Assembly (NCBI RefSeq): GCF_024713945.1
Contig: NC_134677.1
Location: 5,149,001 to 5,213,000, forward strand
DNA length: 64,000 nt
Direction of reading: 5' to 3'
Source: Dermatophagoides farinae
Taxonomy: Eukaryota > Arthropoda > Arachnida > Sarcoptiformes > Pyroglyphidae
A program made the position numbers and the translations under genes. The first letter of the stretch is position 1; each line of letters starts with the position of its first letter. Positions 14,301-28,086 of this stretch are shown in pieces. The notes under the pieces were generated by a model that searched no databases, was not told where the DNA came from, and saw nothing but the letters and a program-made list of their open reading frames with translations.

Positions 14301-15399
14301 AATTTCATCATCATAATGATGAAAATAGATCTACTCTGTCTACTGTCTACCGTATTTTATTTTAATTACATTATTATTTCACTTACCGATCAATGCTGAT
14401 GATTGTCAATGTCCATACACTAACAAATACAAAACATAATTGTGTAAAATTAACTACCGGACATAATGAATGTGGAAATATCCAATGCTGTAGCATAACG
14501 TTCGTATAGGTGAATGGTATACAGAATATGGCCATGCCAATATCGGCCAATGATAGATTAACCAATAGATGCCATATTTCTGTCGATTGTGATCTATCAC
14601 CATAGAACCAAACGATTATTGTTATTATATTTAATGATAATGATAGAAATGCCGTCAATGAATACATTGTTATTAGAATGAATTGACCTGGCCAAAATTC
14701 TAATATAGCAAATGAATCAATATTATCAAAATTACCGAAACCACTGCCACCACCTGTGTCATCATCATCATCATATCCTGAGCGATAAGAATTTTCATCA
14801 TAAGAAAATGTCTGATTTTCAAGGCCAAGCAACAAAGTCATTTCACTGGTTGTAAGATTACCAAAAAATAATACATCCGAATCCAGATCAATCAGACCGA
14901 CAATGGATGTATTATTTTTACTGGTTAATTCATTTAGGTTGAAATTTTTCGGATCAAAAATCATGAATCTATTCATTTTAGAATTTATATTCGTATTTTT
15001 GCGACTATTTTGGCCACTGAATTCACTCGACAATAATGATGATGATGTAGATGTAGTATGTGGGAAAATTTTATCAAATTTGTTCGAATCAACAGTTGCT
15101 TTAAGAAGAATGTTTGGTTGATTCCTTTTATTATAATGATTATCATGTTTTATGCTGTTGTTTTTAATTTTTTTATTGTTAATGGATTCGTTTTTATCAT
15201 CAATATCGATTGTCGTTGTAGTCGTAGATGATGTGGATGATAATGATTGTGAAATGAATGATGTCAGTAATGATGATTCAAAAGAATGATGATTATGATA
15301 ATGAGATGATGATAATGATGATGATTGTTGCGTTGCAACATTTGACGATATAAAAATCAATAATATCATAAACAGTATGATAATCATCGTAATTGTCAT
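11307..15399 (-). CDS. class A (rhodopsin-like) neuropeptide-type GPCR
   Basis: Seven-transmembrane receptor, predicted plasma membrane. Exons: 14387-15399, 12822-13389, 11907-12527 and a likely last exon 11307-11450, 781 aa in all. The first exon has a signal-peptide-like start (MTITMIIILFMILLIFISS), a long Ser/Asn-rich extracellular region with N-glycosylation sequons, then TM1 (LNIITIIVWF), TM2 (NLSLADIGMA) and TM3 ending IISIDR. The next exon completes the DRY motif (DR|YFAIVHS), has TM6 FIICWLPIHF and TM7 NPIVYCF, then ENFR joins to HNLLSLFPRY. The third exon encodes a very long Thr/Ser-rich cytoplasmic tail with a run of about 11 His. TM4-TM5 and the FRHNLL junction resemble neuropeptide Y / tachykinin / GPR83-type receptors; the ligand cannot be assigned. 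The last exon (phase 0 after ATATCCGATATG, acceptor TTTTTTCAG) includes a GT-repeat-encoded Thr-His run and is the least certain part. Intron 1 is about 1 kb. Confidence 0.85.
11383..11402. repeat. (GT)n microsatellite
   Basis: About ten GT units, lying within the proposed last coding exon of the GPCR, where it would encode alternating Thr-His on the minus strand. Confidence 0.8.
11938..12003. repeat. (ATG)n / poly-His coding trinucleotide repeat
   Basis: ATGATG/ATGGTG-rich tract that on the minus strand encodes an almost uninterrupted His run in the GPCR cytoplasmic tail. Confidence 0.8.
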
Positions 15400-18300
15400 T
15401 GCAATATTATCGCCAAATATTTGAATAAAATTTTCATTTCAAGCATCCTAACAAGAATATTTTTCTCATTGTTGGTAGCACTTTTTTTTGAACGATGATA
15501 AAAATATCCAAACGGTTTTAGTTCATATGTTCACAATGTACAAGCAATTTATTTTACTTGGATCCTTTGTGTTTGTTTGTTTGTTTGTGTATGTGTACAA
15601 GTAACCAATAATTCTGTAATTCTGTTGGTATAGTATTTTTGTATGTTTGGAACTTGCGCCGTTTTTCATGGTCACAATTATTATATTTTACCGCGCAATT
15701 TTCTCTGTATTTCATTTGATAATTGTTTTTCCATTTGCAATGTACATAAAATGATAATGATGATGATAATTTCATTTTGGATCTGTCCATGTTTATACTT
15801 ATATAAGCCCCTTCAGCAGCTTATTTGCATACATTTTAGTGAGAAAAATGTGAAATAAAATTATGAAATAATTGAAATGCAAAATGTGTTTGACAGTGAA
15901 AAAAAAGAAAAAAAAATGTTGTCTATGTTTTCGATTCGACCGGAATAGCAATTAAAATATTCTAAATATACAAACAATTTTTAAATTCTGTCAATCTTTT
16001 GGATAATTAGTGACAGCGGAGAAAAAACAAACAGAAACAAAATCATTTAATTCATTTATTGTTAGTCATTTGTGATTGATTTCAAACAAACAAAAAATAT
16101 TCAGATATATGGAATTCCACCCTATCAGGAAAATAAAGCAAATAGTCAAACGATTAGGTTTTTTTTGTATGAAAATGAAGATGAATTGTACCTAAAAATT
16201 CGATCGATAAAAAAAGAATCGAAATTTTTATTCTCATTAATTTGAAAACAAAACAACAACCAATGTAATGAACAAGGAATTGAAAAAATTTGACAACAGC
16301 AGTACTGATTATATTTTTCTTAAAGAATAAGATTCACATCCATTAACAAGTCCAGTAATATTTTACTTTATTTTAATCTCATTTTCTTTTCATTAGTCAT
16401 CAATGAATTTATTAGAAAAGATTTTGTCAATATATGCAAATGTTGAATATAAAGACAATAATGAAAGTATAACGAACTCAAGAATGAACTGAAACAAAAC
16501 TGTAGAAAATTGTTACTAATTCTATATATTAGAGATTAATCCTGATTTCTATTTAGGATCATCGACAATTCTTCATGGATCGTTGGTTTGAGTTTATTGG
16601 TCTGTTACAGCAGTCGTCATTAATCTGTAACGTAAAATAAATGAACGATCAACAAAATGTTTATACATTTAAATATATTCATTATTATTAGGGTAAATTA
16701 TTGTTTTTTTTGGCTTATTATATCTGGCATAATAGAAAATAAAAGGGATAATTAGTTGATCTTGATTCACTGTTCATTGATTCGAATAATTTCATTATCA
16801 TCATCAATAACAGTAAAAACTAGCAAAGAAAATCAAATGAGATAATTCCATTTAATTCAATGAAACAAAATTCACAAACTCGGTACATTCTATGAATCAC
16901 ATTTTTTATTTATTTTTTTTTTCATTCAGAGTTTTTTCTGTGTTATCGAAAAAAAGGTCACTTGACTTCAAAGTTATTGGATTCTATAGAATTTTATCAA
17001 TAACAACAAATGTGTTCGAAATCACTGGTTTTGACCAAAAAAAAAAAAAAAAAAAAAATGCGCCTATTGGTTCGTAACTGAGAAGAATAACTTTCATGCA
17101 TTTTGCAACATTTCTTTAAAGTTTTTTTTTACTCATCATTAATGTAATTTTATATGTGACATGAAAAAGAATTTGTGTTAAAAATTGATGGAAAATTTTT
17201 TTTGAAATAATTGAAAAAGGAAATAAAATTCGAAATAAAAATTTTTAAAATCCAACATTTTTATTTCTTATTACAAAATCACATGAATTTTGATATTTGT
17301 TCAAAAATGAATGGCTATATTATGATAATGGATGTAATAATGAAAACTTTCATCGTTATCACATTGACAACAGCATTTATTTATTATTTATTTTTTATAT
17401 GGAAAAAGTTTGAAAACGGTAATTGAAATTTTCATTTCTGAGTGTTGGATCTACAAACTGGAGTTAGCAAAAAAAAAAAAAAAAAACACGAATAAACACC
17501 GCAAGATTCATTCTTTCAAAAAAAAAAAAAAAAAAAAAAATACAATTATCGTGATGATTATGAATGTAAATGAGTGAAGATATTAATAGAAAAAATAGAA
17601 AACTCAATGTAAAAAATAAAATTTTGTCTTTTTTGGCTTTTATTCGAAATAATTGTAGCAGAAAAAAATATCGAAATAGAAATAATGACAAAAGTGAACA
17701 TTCAACAGACAAAAAAAACAGATAAACCAATCGAGATTGATGAATCTGCTCTTAAATTGCATAAAAATTGGAGCTATTTTTCCATGGAAATACAATTCAA
17801 TTCTAATTGAAATATTTTTCATTAATGAATCAAATAATTTCAATCATGGTGTTGTTTTTCTTTTCACTAGTTTTTTGGTTCGGTTGATTGATATTGAAAT
17901 TTCATACATTGTATGAAACAATCATCAATATCAATACGGTTGAATTGGTGATATTTAAAATATGAAATTACTTTAATATAAAATCATGATCAGAAAAAAA
18001 TGTGAAGGTCAACATGCCAATAAGTTTAGGGTGGATGTTGCATGGGTTTCATGTGTACACCTTGCAATAAAGGATATTCCATTTAATTTTGGTTGTTATT
18101 TTTGGATTGTTCGAATTGGTTTGTTTTTTTTTCTCATTTGTTCATATCCTTGTTTTTCATCGAAGATTGATTTTTCAGATTTTTCATCCAATTTTTTTCC
18201 ATTATTGATTTTTTTTTACTGTTGTTATTTCGATTTTTAATTCCAATTTTATTTATTTTATTTTTTTTTATTTTTTTTTTGATTCCATTTCTTCTATCCC

Positions 18301-21300
18301 AGATAGTTTTTGAAAAAAATAACAAAATCAAAGAATTGGAAATAGAATTACTGACTTTACTTGGCTATTTGTTTGATTGGATTGGTTGCTAGGCGCATAA
18401 ATGGACAGCTATATATGGATGTTTAGAATGAAAAAAAAACAATTTTCATTCATTTTTATACAATGAATTGATCGAATTTGTTGCTTATGAATTACTGACG
18501 ACACAATTCTTATCATTTTACTACAATGTTTATGATGATTCGTATTATTGTTGATCATTTAGGTCTTGTGTAAACATTGTTTATTAAACTAAAAATGTAA
18601 TAATAATAATATATCATAATGTAGTTAAAAGCCATTTATTATGGTTTAAATGGTGTTTTTTTCTTGTTAAACAACAAAATTGTTGCTTTAGATTCATAAT
18701 CAATCAATTTTCAGGAAAATATTTATATTTATTCATATTATTATTATTGATGATGATGATAATACCAATGATGAAAAATTCTTAACTCATGGAATTCTCT
18801 TATGATAGATGGCGATACTAACTTTTGGTTTAAAAAAAATTGTTCGCATGATACGAGAAAACATTTTGTTTCCGTTTTTTTTTGACGTTTTAGCTCGAAA
18901 ATTGTCTTGTATTAAGAGTGAAAATTTTTTTCTTTCAAGTCATTCGTTTGATTCAAATCAAAAACATGTATAATTTATATGGTGTCATGACCATTTCAGA
19001 GAAAATCATCAGTAGATCTATTGTTAGACATTCTATACACATGTGGCCAGATTTAAATCGAGCATAAAATTATCGATCAATCACACAATCAATTTTTAAG
19101 ACTACCGTTCATCATCAATGGAATAGTATTGTTTTTTTTTCGTTTTTGTTGTTGTTGTTGTTGTCGGTGCCATTGACAATCATAATCTTATCGTCGTTTA
19201 GAGATGAACAACAAAAAAAAGCCATTCTTTCAAATGTTAAACAGTGTATGATATTATGCAACTATGAAACAGATAGATTCGATTGATCCGTTTCGAATCA
19301 AAGCATTAAGATTTTCATCAATGAGATCATATCATATGAATGTTGAAAAAACACATCTCTGTTTCATGTCAATTTTGATTCAAATGTTGTTGTAATTATC
19401 TATAGCTTTTAAATACATTATCAATGATTTATCATCAAAAATCATTTAGAAATTGACAAAAAAATATAGGATATTTGCATGCATGGGAAATTTTATCAAT
19501 TTTGTATGGTAAGTACATCAATGTCAATCAATGGGAATTACGATTGGTTGAAATGACGATTTTTCGGTCGCAAGATCGCGCTTCATCGCCCGTTTATTAT
19601 TTGCAATCACCCATCACAAAGCTTGCTCTGTTCATTTGGGTATATCTTGGTAAATAATAATAATATATCCAGTCTTCAACTGAAACATGAGTTATATATT
19701 TCACAACAATCCACCGATTCGAATGCAAGACGCACATGCTCGAAATAATTCTACATCACATGCTCGTCAGATTTCTGTTAGCTTTTTTCTTGTTATTATT
19801 ATTATTATTCATTGATGATGATCATCAGCATCAGTGATTTGTCCTTTTTGGTGTCTCTGGTCTCTTTCCTGTATATATCTTCAATATAACAACAACAAAA
19901 CTGAATTCAATGTGTATGTACATGTGTGTGTGTATGTGTCTGTATATTTGTTTTTTTTTCTTCTATTCATCATCAAAATAATGTTTATGGTTTACATAAA
20001 TGAATTGAAATTGTCATCTTCATCAACAAGACTATAACTAGCATATGTACATTATAATATGATTATATCATATCATTATGATGATTACAGTCATCTTCAA
20101 TCTATTCAGAATCAATCAATGACAAAATTATTCTAAAATTCCAAATCAAATTATATACCCGAAAATAATTACGTTCTTAATAATAATAATAATAAAATAA
20201 TAAATAGAAAAAACCAGTGCCAAACTAATTGAATGAATGATTAGTTTTTTTTCAAAAACAAAACTTATCAGGTCTTTAATACATATCTAGCCATATAAAA
20301 TTTGGTCATTCTATATTGTATTTTTGTAATTATAAACAAAACTAGTCAATGGTTTGTTCATAGATCATCATCATTATTTTCATTTCATTCATCTGGAAAA
20401 TTTCAATCAGCTGAATTTTCACATCAACAGGTAATAATAAAAAAAATGATTTTTATGTCTTTGTTTATTTTTTATATATTAAGATTCTATTGTCTTGTCA
20501 ATCAATCTATCATCCTGTTCATATAGTAAAGAGTTCATTCGCACTTTTTTTTTATTCGTACACATATCCCTTCATTAGTTCGAATATTTTTTTTTTCTCA
20601 AATTCATTACATTGAATAACAACCTTGTAGATATATGTTTATCTAAAATCTTTGTAATCCTAAAAATTTTTTTTTTTTGCATTTGAATGTTTGATAACAT
20701 AGAATTATATAGACAATGATGACATTGCGATATGTGACAAAATGATTAAATGATTTTGTGATTAAAGAAACAAGAAAAAAAACAAAAAAAGCTTTTATAC
20801 CTATTGATTTAGATAATTTTTTTTTAAATTTAATATAATCCAAAGCTTCATACCTGAGAGTTTTATTATAACCATCATCATCATTTTAGGCTAAAAAAAT
20901 TTTTGAAACTTTTCAAAATATGTCAAAGTCATTATTGGTTTTATATATGTTTTATTTTTTTTTTATAAACTCCAAACAAACATTATTTCTAAATACACTA
21001 AAATAAATAAATAAATTCTTTTTATTTTTTTTTACCATTTTACCTTTGAACATGAGCAAGATTCAACATTGGCATAATAATAACAATCCGAAAAATCCGG
21101 ATGAAAAACAACAACATTTGGTGGCTTCTATACGACGGAAATTGCAACGTTTTATTTTGATTACAATTGAATGAATATATTGTTGAAAACATTCATCTGA
21201 ACAACTTACTATATCGATTTGATTCGATCGAAACGAATACAAAAAAAACAAACAATTCTCCAACCTTAACAATAATAATAAACCAAAAGCAATAACCAAT

Positions 21301-21720
21301 TTTTTTCACCGTCATCAGAACAAAATTTTTTTTTATTGACAGCTGTCACTGCTGTTATCCAGAAAAAAATCCATTTAATCTAAATTTATTTAGATCACCA
21401 TTTTTTCATAAAAAATCCAACATATAGAACAAGTTGTTTTTTTATTATTACTACGATATTTGTTACATCTTTTTTTTCAATTATATATTATCCACATCAT
21501 TCGCATTTTGAAGCCATAAAACTTTCATCATCATCATCAGTCAGTCATTCTACATACATAATCCTAATAGTTTTCAAAACCTCATTTTCATCTATGTCAT
21601 CATCATCCTTTGTATTCCTATTGTGCATCATTTAATTTGAATAATTATCATTTGAAAATTTGAACATAAAAAAAATTTGACAATCATCGTCATCATCGAT
21701 AATTGAAAAATCGGCCATCA
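15400..21720. other. 6.3-kb region without a recognised gene
   Basis: Divergent gap between the GPCR and the CNNM gene. Contains long A/T homopolymers (for example 17039-17058, 17469-17486, 17520-17540), TTATTA and ATC repeats, and a consensus donor GTAAGTAC at 19508 after an open stretch that may be a non-coding 5' exon. No protein motif, tRNA or transposon was recognised. Probably holds promoters and 5' UTR exons of one or both flanking genes. Confidence 0.45.
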
Positions 21721-24700
21721 ATGGTTTACAAACGTGTATTCTGTAGAACTACAGACTATTCTGGGATTCACCTAGATAGTGTTAATCGTAATTATCGAAA
21801 GCGATACGATCATCTGCAATTTTCATCAATTAATCAATATTGTGCCTTATGCAATTGCTCAACCAGTGTAAAGTGCAATGATTTCGATAATCGATCTTCA
21901 AAATCTGTTCTTTATCATTGTTTCCAATACTTGGCCATTATTATTCTTTTGATTATCGTTTCGATCATTGATTCATCATCATTGGTTGTGAATAGTTTAC
22001 CCACTGGTATTGCTATAAATTCATCTTCATCACCGAATATTTCCGATGTAGCTATTGCATCAGCAAACCTTCGTGCATGGTATGCACGTTTGGACGCTGC
22101 AGCTGTAGCAAATGAAGAAACGACTAATAAATTCCGATACAATCGGAATACGATTTCAGTCAATTCTATTGATAATCATACCACTCCATCGACAATCAGT
22201 GGATTTCGTTTGATTGGTGATTCAAAAGCTATTGTTTCCAATGATGAGTAAGTGTGAATCGTTATAGAAATTATTCTAAATCTGTGAATTTATTTATATT
22301 TAAAAATAGACGTTATGCAATCAAAGCCGATCACAATGTCGAAGTACGAATATTTGGTAAAAATTTTGGTAAAGATTTCCTAATCGGATTTTCTCTTATC
22401 GCACCGAATTCCAAATCAGTGATATGTTCAGTGGATGAAAAATTCGAGGCTATTCATACCGATGATCAAACAGCTTATTCATTTATTAAACTTCCAGCTA
22501 GTTCAAAACCATATCATCTTTGTTATTCGGAAAATCTGACACAAGATGATTATTTTTACTATGCCGGTAATGATCTTTCATATCAGATTGAATCTGAAGC
22601 ACCGTTATTGCCAATGTGGCTGCATATAAGTTTGTTGCTATTGTTATTGGTCATGTCCGGTCTATTTTCTGGCCTAAATCTAGGTCTTATGGCATTGGAT
22701 AAAAATGAATTGCAAGTCATCGAACGCTGTGGAACCGAAGATGAAAAATATTATGCCAAAACGATTTCACCAGTGAGAAAACGTGGAAACTATTTACTTT
22801 GCACTTTATTGCTCGGTAATGTTCTTGTGAATTCAACATTGACCATCCTATTGGATGATCTCACATCGGGTATATTTGCTGTGATTGGTTCAACATTGTT
22901 GATTGTAATTTTTGGTGAAATCATTCCTCAAGCACTTTGTTCACGTCATGGGCTGGCAGTTGGTGCTAAAACAGTTTATGTTACCTATATATTCATGTTT
23001 ATTACATTTCCTTTATCATATCCAATATCAAAATTATTGGATAAAATTCTTGGTGAAGAAATAGGTAGCGTTTATGATCGTGAACGTTTAATGGAATATA
23101 TTCGTGTTACAAAAGATTATAATAATCTCGAAGTAGATGAAATGAACATAATTTCTGGTGCGTTAAAATTTAAAAAAATTTCTGTCGCCGATATTATGAC
23201 AACCATCAGTGATGTGTTTATGTTACCATACGATACAATACTCAATTTTGATACGCTTACTTTGATCAATAATTCTGGATATTCGCGCATTCCTATCTAT
23301 GAGGGTAATCGTGATAATATTGTCGGTTTATTACATGTGAAAGATCTTTCATTGATCGATCCAGATCATAATTTACAATTGAAAGTAGTGCTTGATTTTT
23401 ATTCACATCCATTGTTAAAAGTGTTCGAAGATGATAAATTAGACAAAATGTTAAATGAATTCAAACAAGGTCAATCACACATGGCATTGATTCAACGTGT
23501 CATCGATAATGGCGTCAAGGATCCATACTATGAATCGATTGGTATTGTTACCCTTGAAGATGTTATCGAAGAATTGATTCAGGCAGAAATCAATGATGAA
23601 ACAGATGTAATTTGTAAGTTTTCATGACCAAAAGTTTTTTCAAATAATTTCATAAATGTTTGCTTTATAAAATATAGCCGATAATCGTCGAAAACAGAAG
23701 CGACAAAACGTTCAAAGTCGATCGAATTATTTGGAATTCATTCGTGAAGCGGGAATCAAGCAAAAAAATGATGATGATAGCAGCATAATGGAATATTCAA
23801 ACAATGTGGCTATTTCACCTCAGCTTGCATTAGCTGCCTTCCGTTTCTTAGCTTCTTGTGAGTTTTTTTTATCTCATTGTAATGCTTTTTATTTTATTAT
23901 GCAATAATTTTAGCTGTCGGTCCGTTTTCATCAAAAAAAATTTCAGAAGAAGTTTTCAAACGTTTGATGAACAAGAATATTTATTTCGAAGCCAAAGGCG
24001 AACCACGTAAACCTAATATTGATAATATTTCATCTGAAAATATCTTATATAAACGTGGACAACCGGCTGATTATTTCATCATGATATTGGAAGGACGTGC
24101 CCGGGTAATTGTAACCAAAGAAAACCAAGAATATGATGCCGGACCATTTTGTTGTTTTGGCATCGGTGCTTTAACGTCTTCTATACCCAGTACGGATGAT
24201 GGAACTATTGTACATAATCGTTCATTCAACGAAGAAAGTGGTAAGTTGACTGATAAAAAATATCTTTTTCATTTCAATTGATAATTTTCTCTAAAGCTGA
24301 TAGTCTTAGCCAGAAAAGCAGCCAGCAAAACATTAGCTTTCAACAATCGGACATATTCATACCTGATTATACATTAATCTGTATGGAAAAAGTAATCTAC
24401 ATGAAAGTAACAAAAGATTTTTATCAAATGGCATTGAAAACGACCGATGTGGTAACTAAACGTTCTAGTGATCTACAAAAATCTCAATCACAAATCGAAG
24501 AAAGTGAAGATTCCTCAGAAAATACAACAGCTGCAGCTCCATTGATACCCGTTGGTAGCGCAAAAAATGATAGTCTCTCACGGCATCTGAAAAATCTCCC
24601 ACCAAAATATCGAAAAATTAGTATGGGTACAAACTTGGCCGATTCAAGTTTGATGCCAAAATTCAAAGATAAAACCATTGTAGGCAATCAATTTGATCAA

Positions 24701-25126
24701 GATGATGAACAAATGATGAGTGAAACGCTCAACAATCCACGTCTTCGATCACAATCCAAAAATAGTCTTATTGTCGATCAAATACGGCCAACTCGAATTG
24801 TCACTTCAGAAAGTCTTAGTAATCGCCGTTCTTCACCAACGGTACGACGATCCGATGCGATCGAATTGCTCACTGGTAATCATTCACCACGTTCATATGG
24901 TTCAATCGAAAGTCTGACCAGTGATTCTCAACACCAGCAACAACAATCATTGTTAGATAACCTACCAGTTCCACAGCCGCCATCATCACTGGCACCAGAA
25001 TTAAAGGAAAAATTAAGCCTATTACGTAATGGAAGTTTATCGGCCTTAGATGAATCGGGTGATCACAGTCAAACGACTGTCCCTCAACAAACAAAGCCCA
25101 ATGATGAACATACAACATTTTTATGA
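21721..25126 (+). CDS. CNNM: CNNM (cyclin M / ACDP) divalent metal transporter
   Basis: Plasma-membrane magnesium/divalent-cation transport mediator. Exons: 21721-22247, 22310-23613, 23678-23857, 23914-24240, 24297-25126; 1055 aa, in frame throughout. Order of parts: a hydrophobic signal/anchor (about 74-92), an extracellular N-domain, the DUF21/CNNM transmembrane domain beginning near residue 275 (LLLLLVMSGLFSGLNLGLMA, then GNVLVNSTLTILL and IFGEIIPQALCSRHGLAVGA), a CBS pair (IMTTISDVFMLPYD ... YSRIPIYEG ... GLLHVKDLSLIDPD ... SIGIVTLEDVIEELIQAEI), and a cyclic-nucleotide-binding-like domain in exons 4-5 (LYKRGQPADYFIMILEGRARV). The C-terminus is a long Ser/Gln-rich tail. This is the full domain set of animal CNNM2/CNNM4 and Drosophila uex. 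An upstream in-frame TTG at 21703 is not a credible start; the ATG at 21721 was chosen. Confidence 0.95.
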
Positions 25127-25437
25127 TAACACAAACATAAATATTTATAAATGAACAATATAATCGCTCAATTCTTTTTCCGGTTTATTTTTATTTTCCA
25201 GAAGTGATTCAAAAAAGGGTTTTTCTTGGATTCATTTGCTTGGAGAATGCAAATTCTGAATTCCGTTGTTTGAAAATTGTTTTCGTACTGGTCATATTTC
25301 ATTATTACTTTTGTTATTGTTTTCGCTGTAAATAATTTATGATAATAATAATGATTGTTGAATCAAATTTATCACATTTCCCAGAAATATCCACGATATT
25401 AAAATGATGATTCATTAAAAATAATCATAATTGACCA
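25127..25437. other. convergent spacer
   Basis: 311 bp between the CNNM stop and the stop of a minus-strand gene; AT-rich 3' UTR sequence, nothing else recognised. Confidence 0.5.
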
Positions 25438-26010
25438 TCAATGTTTTTTACGATCAATTTGTGGTTCCAGAAAATGTTGACGGCCATCTTTCGGAAGCCG
25501 AAGGTATAGATGACAAAATTCATAAACAACACGAGCAAAACGCATTTTAAAAACTTTTCCGGCTAGACAATATTCGCGTATCAGATTCGATGGACAAGTA
25601 TCAATAATATGATTACAATCATACGGTTTAGCCCCATACATACGGCACCGTTCAAATGTTTGATCACATTTTTCACGTCGTTGCATCTCCATTTCATATG
25701 GTGTGTATGGCCGTTCACAAAAACATTGTTGATCACGTTCTTTTGTCTGACGAAAACCGGCCGGACATTTAAAACGGCTTCGTTCATATTGATCTTTTGG
25801 TTTTGGCGGGAAAAATACAACGAAAAAATTATCATCGGCCGCAACATTTTTTCCATGTTGATTGCGAGACGGTGACGATCCTTCCAGACTGTTATCCTCA
25901 AAATCACACGGTCGAATACAGAGATATGTTTCACGATTATCTTGGCTATCTATTGGACATTCTCGTGATTTCCATGCATTTGCTATTATATCCATTATGA
26001 TGATCACCAT
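25438..26010 (-). CDS. small secreted Cys-rich protein, unknown
   Basis: Single-exon ORF of 190 aa. A short hydrophobic start (MVIIIMDIIANA) looks like a signal peptide, with possible cleavage after ANA. The mature part has about 14 Cys spread through segments such as CIRPC, KCPAGFRQ, CFCERPY, KCDQTFERC, YDCNHIIDTC, REYC and FCHLY. The spacing does not match a domain I recognise; the CFC-ERPYTP stretch hints at a disulfide-rich extracellular module. It ends RKKH. Neighbours on the right are two further secreted Cys-rich genes. A secreted role is inferred from the leader and Cys content only. Confidence 0.6.
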   Translation of the reverse strand: MVIIIMDIIANAWKSRECPIDSQDNRETYLCIRPCDFEDNSLEGSSPSRNQHGKNVAADDNFFVVFFPPKPKDQYERSRFKCPAGFRQTKERDQQCFCERPYTPYEMEMQRREKCDQTFERCRMYGAKPYDCNHIIDTCPSNLIREYCLAGKVFKMRFARVVYEFCHLYLRLPKDGRQHFLEPQIDRKKH

Positions 26011-28086
26011 GATTGTGATGATGGAAGAAAAAATAGAAAATAAAATTTTGTTTTTAATCAGAATAAAACTATGAAAAATAAATTGTTAACTCTTCATCGA
26101 ATCGATTTTAATTCTTGAGAACAGAATGAATCAATTGTCAATTGTCATAAAACACAAGTTAATTGTATGTAATGAAATCTAATATGCATGAGTGATATCA
26201 TAGTAACATTGAAAAACACTTGCCAATTGAAATCGATAGGCTAGCCACTATGAATAATGAAATCCACAGCGATATCATTCGTATTCTTATTATTCGGTTG
26301 TTATTCGTCATTTTCATTATTTCACAATTTAAAAATTTTCACTATCGGTAAAAAACCGTATTGATATAAATAAATTGGATAAAAATCGACAAATTTCGAA
26401 TAAAATCGATGCATTTTTATAGCAAAAATTAAAAAAAAATATCAAATAGAGTTCGAGGTGTATCATTTTTTTTGTATGCAAATGAAAATGAAAACGGTGA
26501 CAAACAAATTTTGGAATTGTCATGATGACTTTTTCTATCTCTTTTTGTGTATTGATGTGATCGGTATGAACTATATTATGAAGTATCTCTTCAACAAATG
26601 ATAATTGTTTGATCATCAAACACGGACAACCTGGCCAGGAAGAAAGCCCACTAACCCAGTTCGATAATAATGTTGATGATCGAAATTTATTTCCGCATAT
26701 ACAAACATCAATAATTACCCTCGATCATGCAATCAAAATTGATAGAACACAAAACACACACACACACACAATCGATGAGAAAAATCATCAACGTAATTCC
26801 CCAACCAAAAAAAAAAAGTTCGGACAAATGTTTCCTTTTTCACCAATATATATCAGATATATCAGATCAAAGTTGATTAAACTGCTAGAGTAGAGAAAAA
26901 ACAGAAACACTTATACAAACAGCAGATAAATAAATAAAATATTGACCATATGAATTCGATTCGACGATGAGAAATTGGATCGACGATATAACAACAGCCA
27001 CGACGACGGCAGCTCAATTATATGGTAATTGGGATCGCGACAATAATATATAATATGAGATCATATCATGACCATCATCTTTGGAGCCGGTTCGTTTAGC
27101 CGTCCATTTCATCAGTTCATTCATTTTCATTGCTTCGTTGTTTTTTCCAGTCACCATTATTCATAAAGTTCTTGTATTGGATCAATTTATTCAATTTTAT
27201 CATGTAAAAAATACCTTTATGACAATCTAGGTCTAAGTAAAGTCCAGCACCAAAGTTTTACAATGTCTTTTAATGAAAAAAAAAATTATCTAGCCATCGT
27301 CTCTGCTACCTATGGTTTAATCAACTGTACGAATCAAGGGAAAGATAGAGATTGAATAAATCGATACATCTCAATAATTTTGACTTTTTTTGTTTGACTC
27401 CAACCTACTAGATAATCCTTGTCTTTCTCAACAGGTCATTCTATTTTTTCAATTTTTGCTTCTCGTCTTAAAATTTTGAGATAACAGTGCTTCGTAGTTT
27501 AACATTTCAATGGGCGGTTGTCACTATTAGTATTTTTTATTTTTTAAATTTTAACAATCATATAAGCTTAAATTTAGAAACAATAGAAAATATGCAGGAT
27601 TAGAAGGTCAGTTGATGGCTTATGGATTTTCAATCTAGTGAAAAAAAAGACAGATCGTATGGAATTTTGTCACATGTTTGTCTAGTCAATTTTTTTTTCT
27701 TCGCAAATGTACATAGTGCTCTGTCTTGTAAATATAATGGCCCATAACCATATAATTGGTCAAAATTGACTACTTTCGTCCTTCATTTGAATTAATACTG
27801 GTCTAAGATAATGGCGACAAAACAAAACTATTGAAACACTCTACTAAAGAACTATAGCCATTTATCATGTCCTAAACGTTGTTGTTGAAACTACTACATA
27901 GTACTAACACAAGCTCCAAGTCTTTCAGTTAACAAAAGTCAGTCTTTTCGAAATGTATAAATATTCGGTTTCTAATGAATCATCTCTTCATTTTACTTCG
28001 ATGTCATCATCGTGAATTTCAATAAAAAATAAAACTTCATTTTTACAAAGTATAGAATCAATCTGTTTAGGTTATCATTGACAAAA
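26011..28086. other. intergenic region, no gene seen
   Basis: About 2.1 kb between divergently transcribed secreted-protein genes. Includes a short (AC)n tract at 26755-26769 and moderately GC-richer patches at 26620-26660 and 26960-27040. No motif, tRNA or transposon recognised. Confidence 0.4.

Noticed and set aside
25581-25934. 117-codon minus-strand ORF overlapping the Cys-rich gene
   Set aside because: Alternative frame of the same strand, without a leader; the 190-aa frame has the ordered Cys content.
26968-27050. Short ORF starting MRNWIDDITTATTTAAQLYG with a possible donor, as a first coding exon
   Set aside because: No matching downstream exon could be found; the next gene has its own start and leader.
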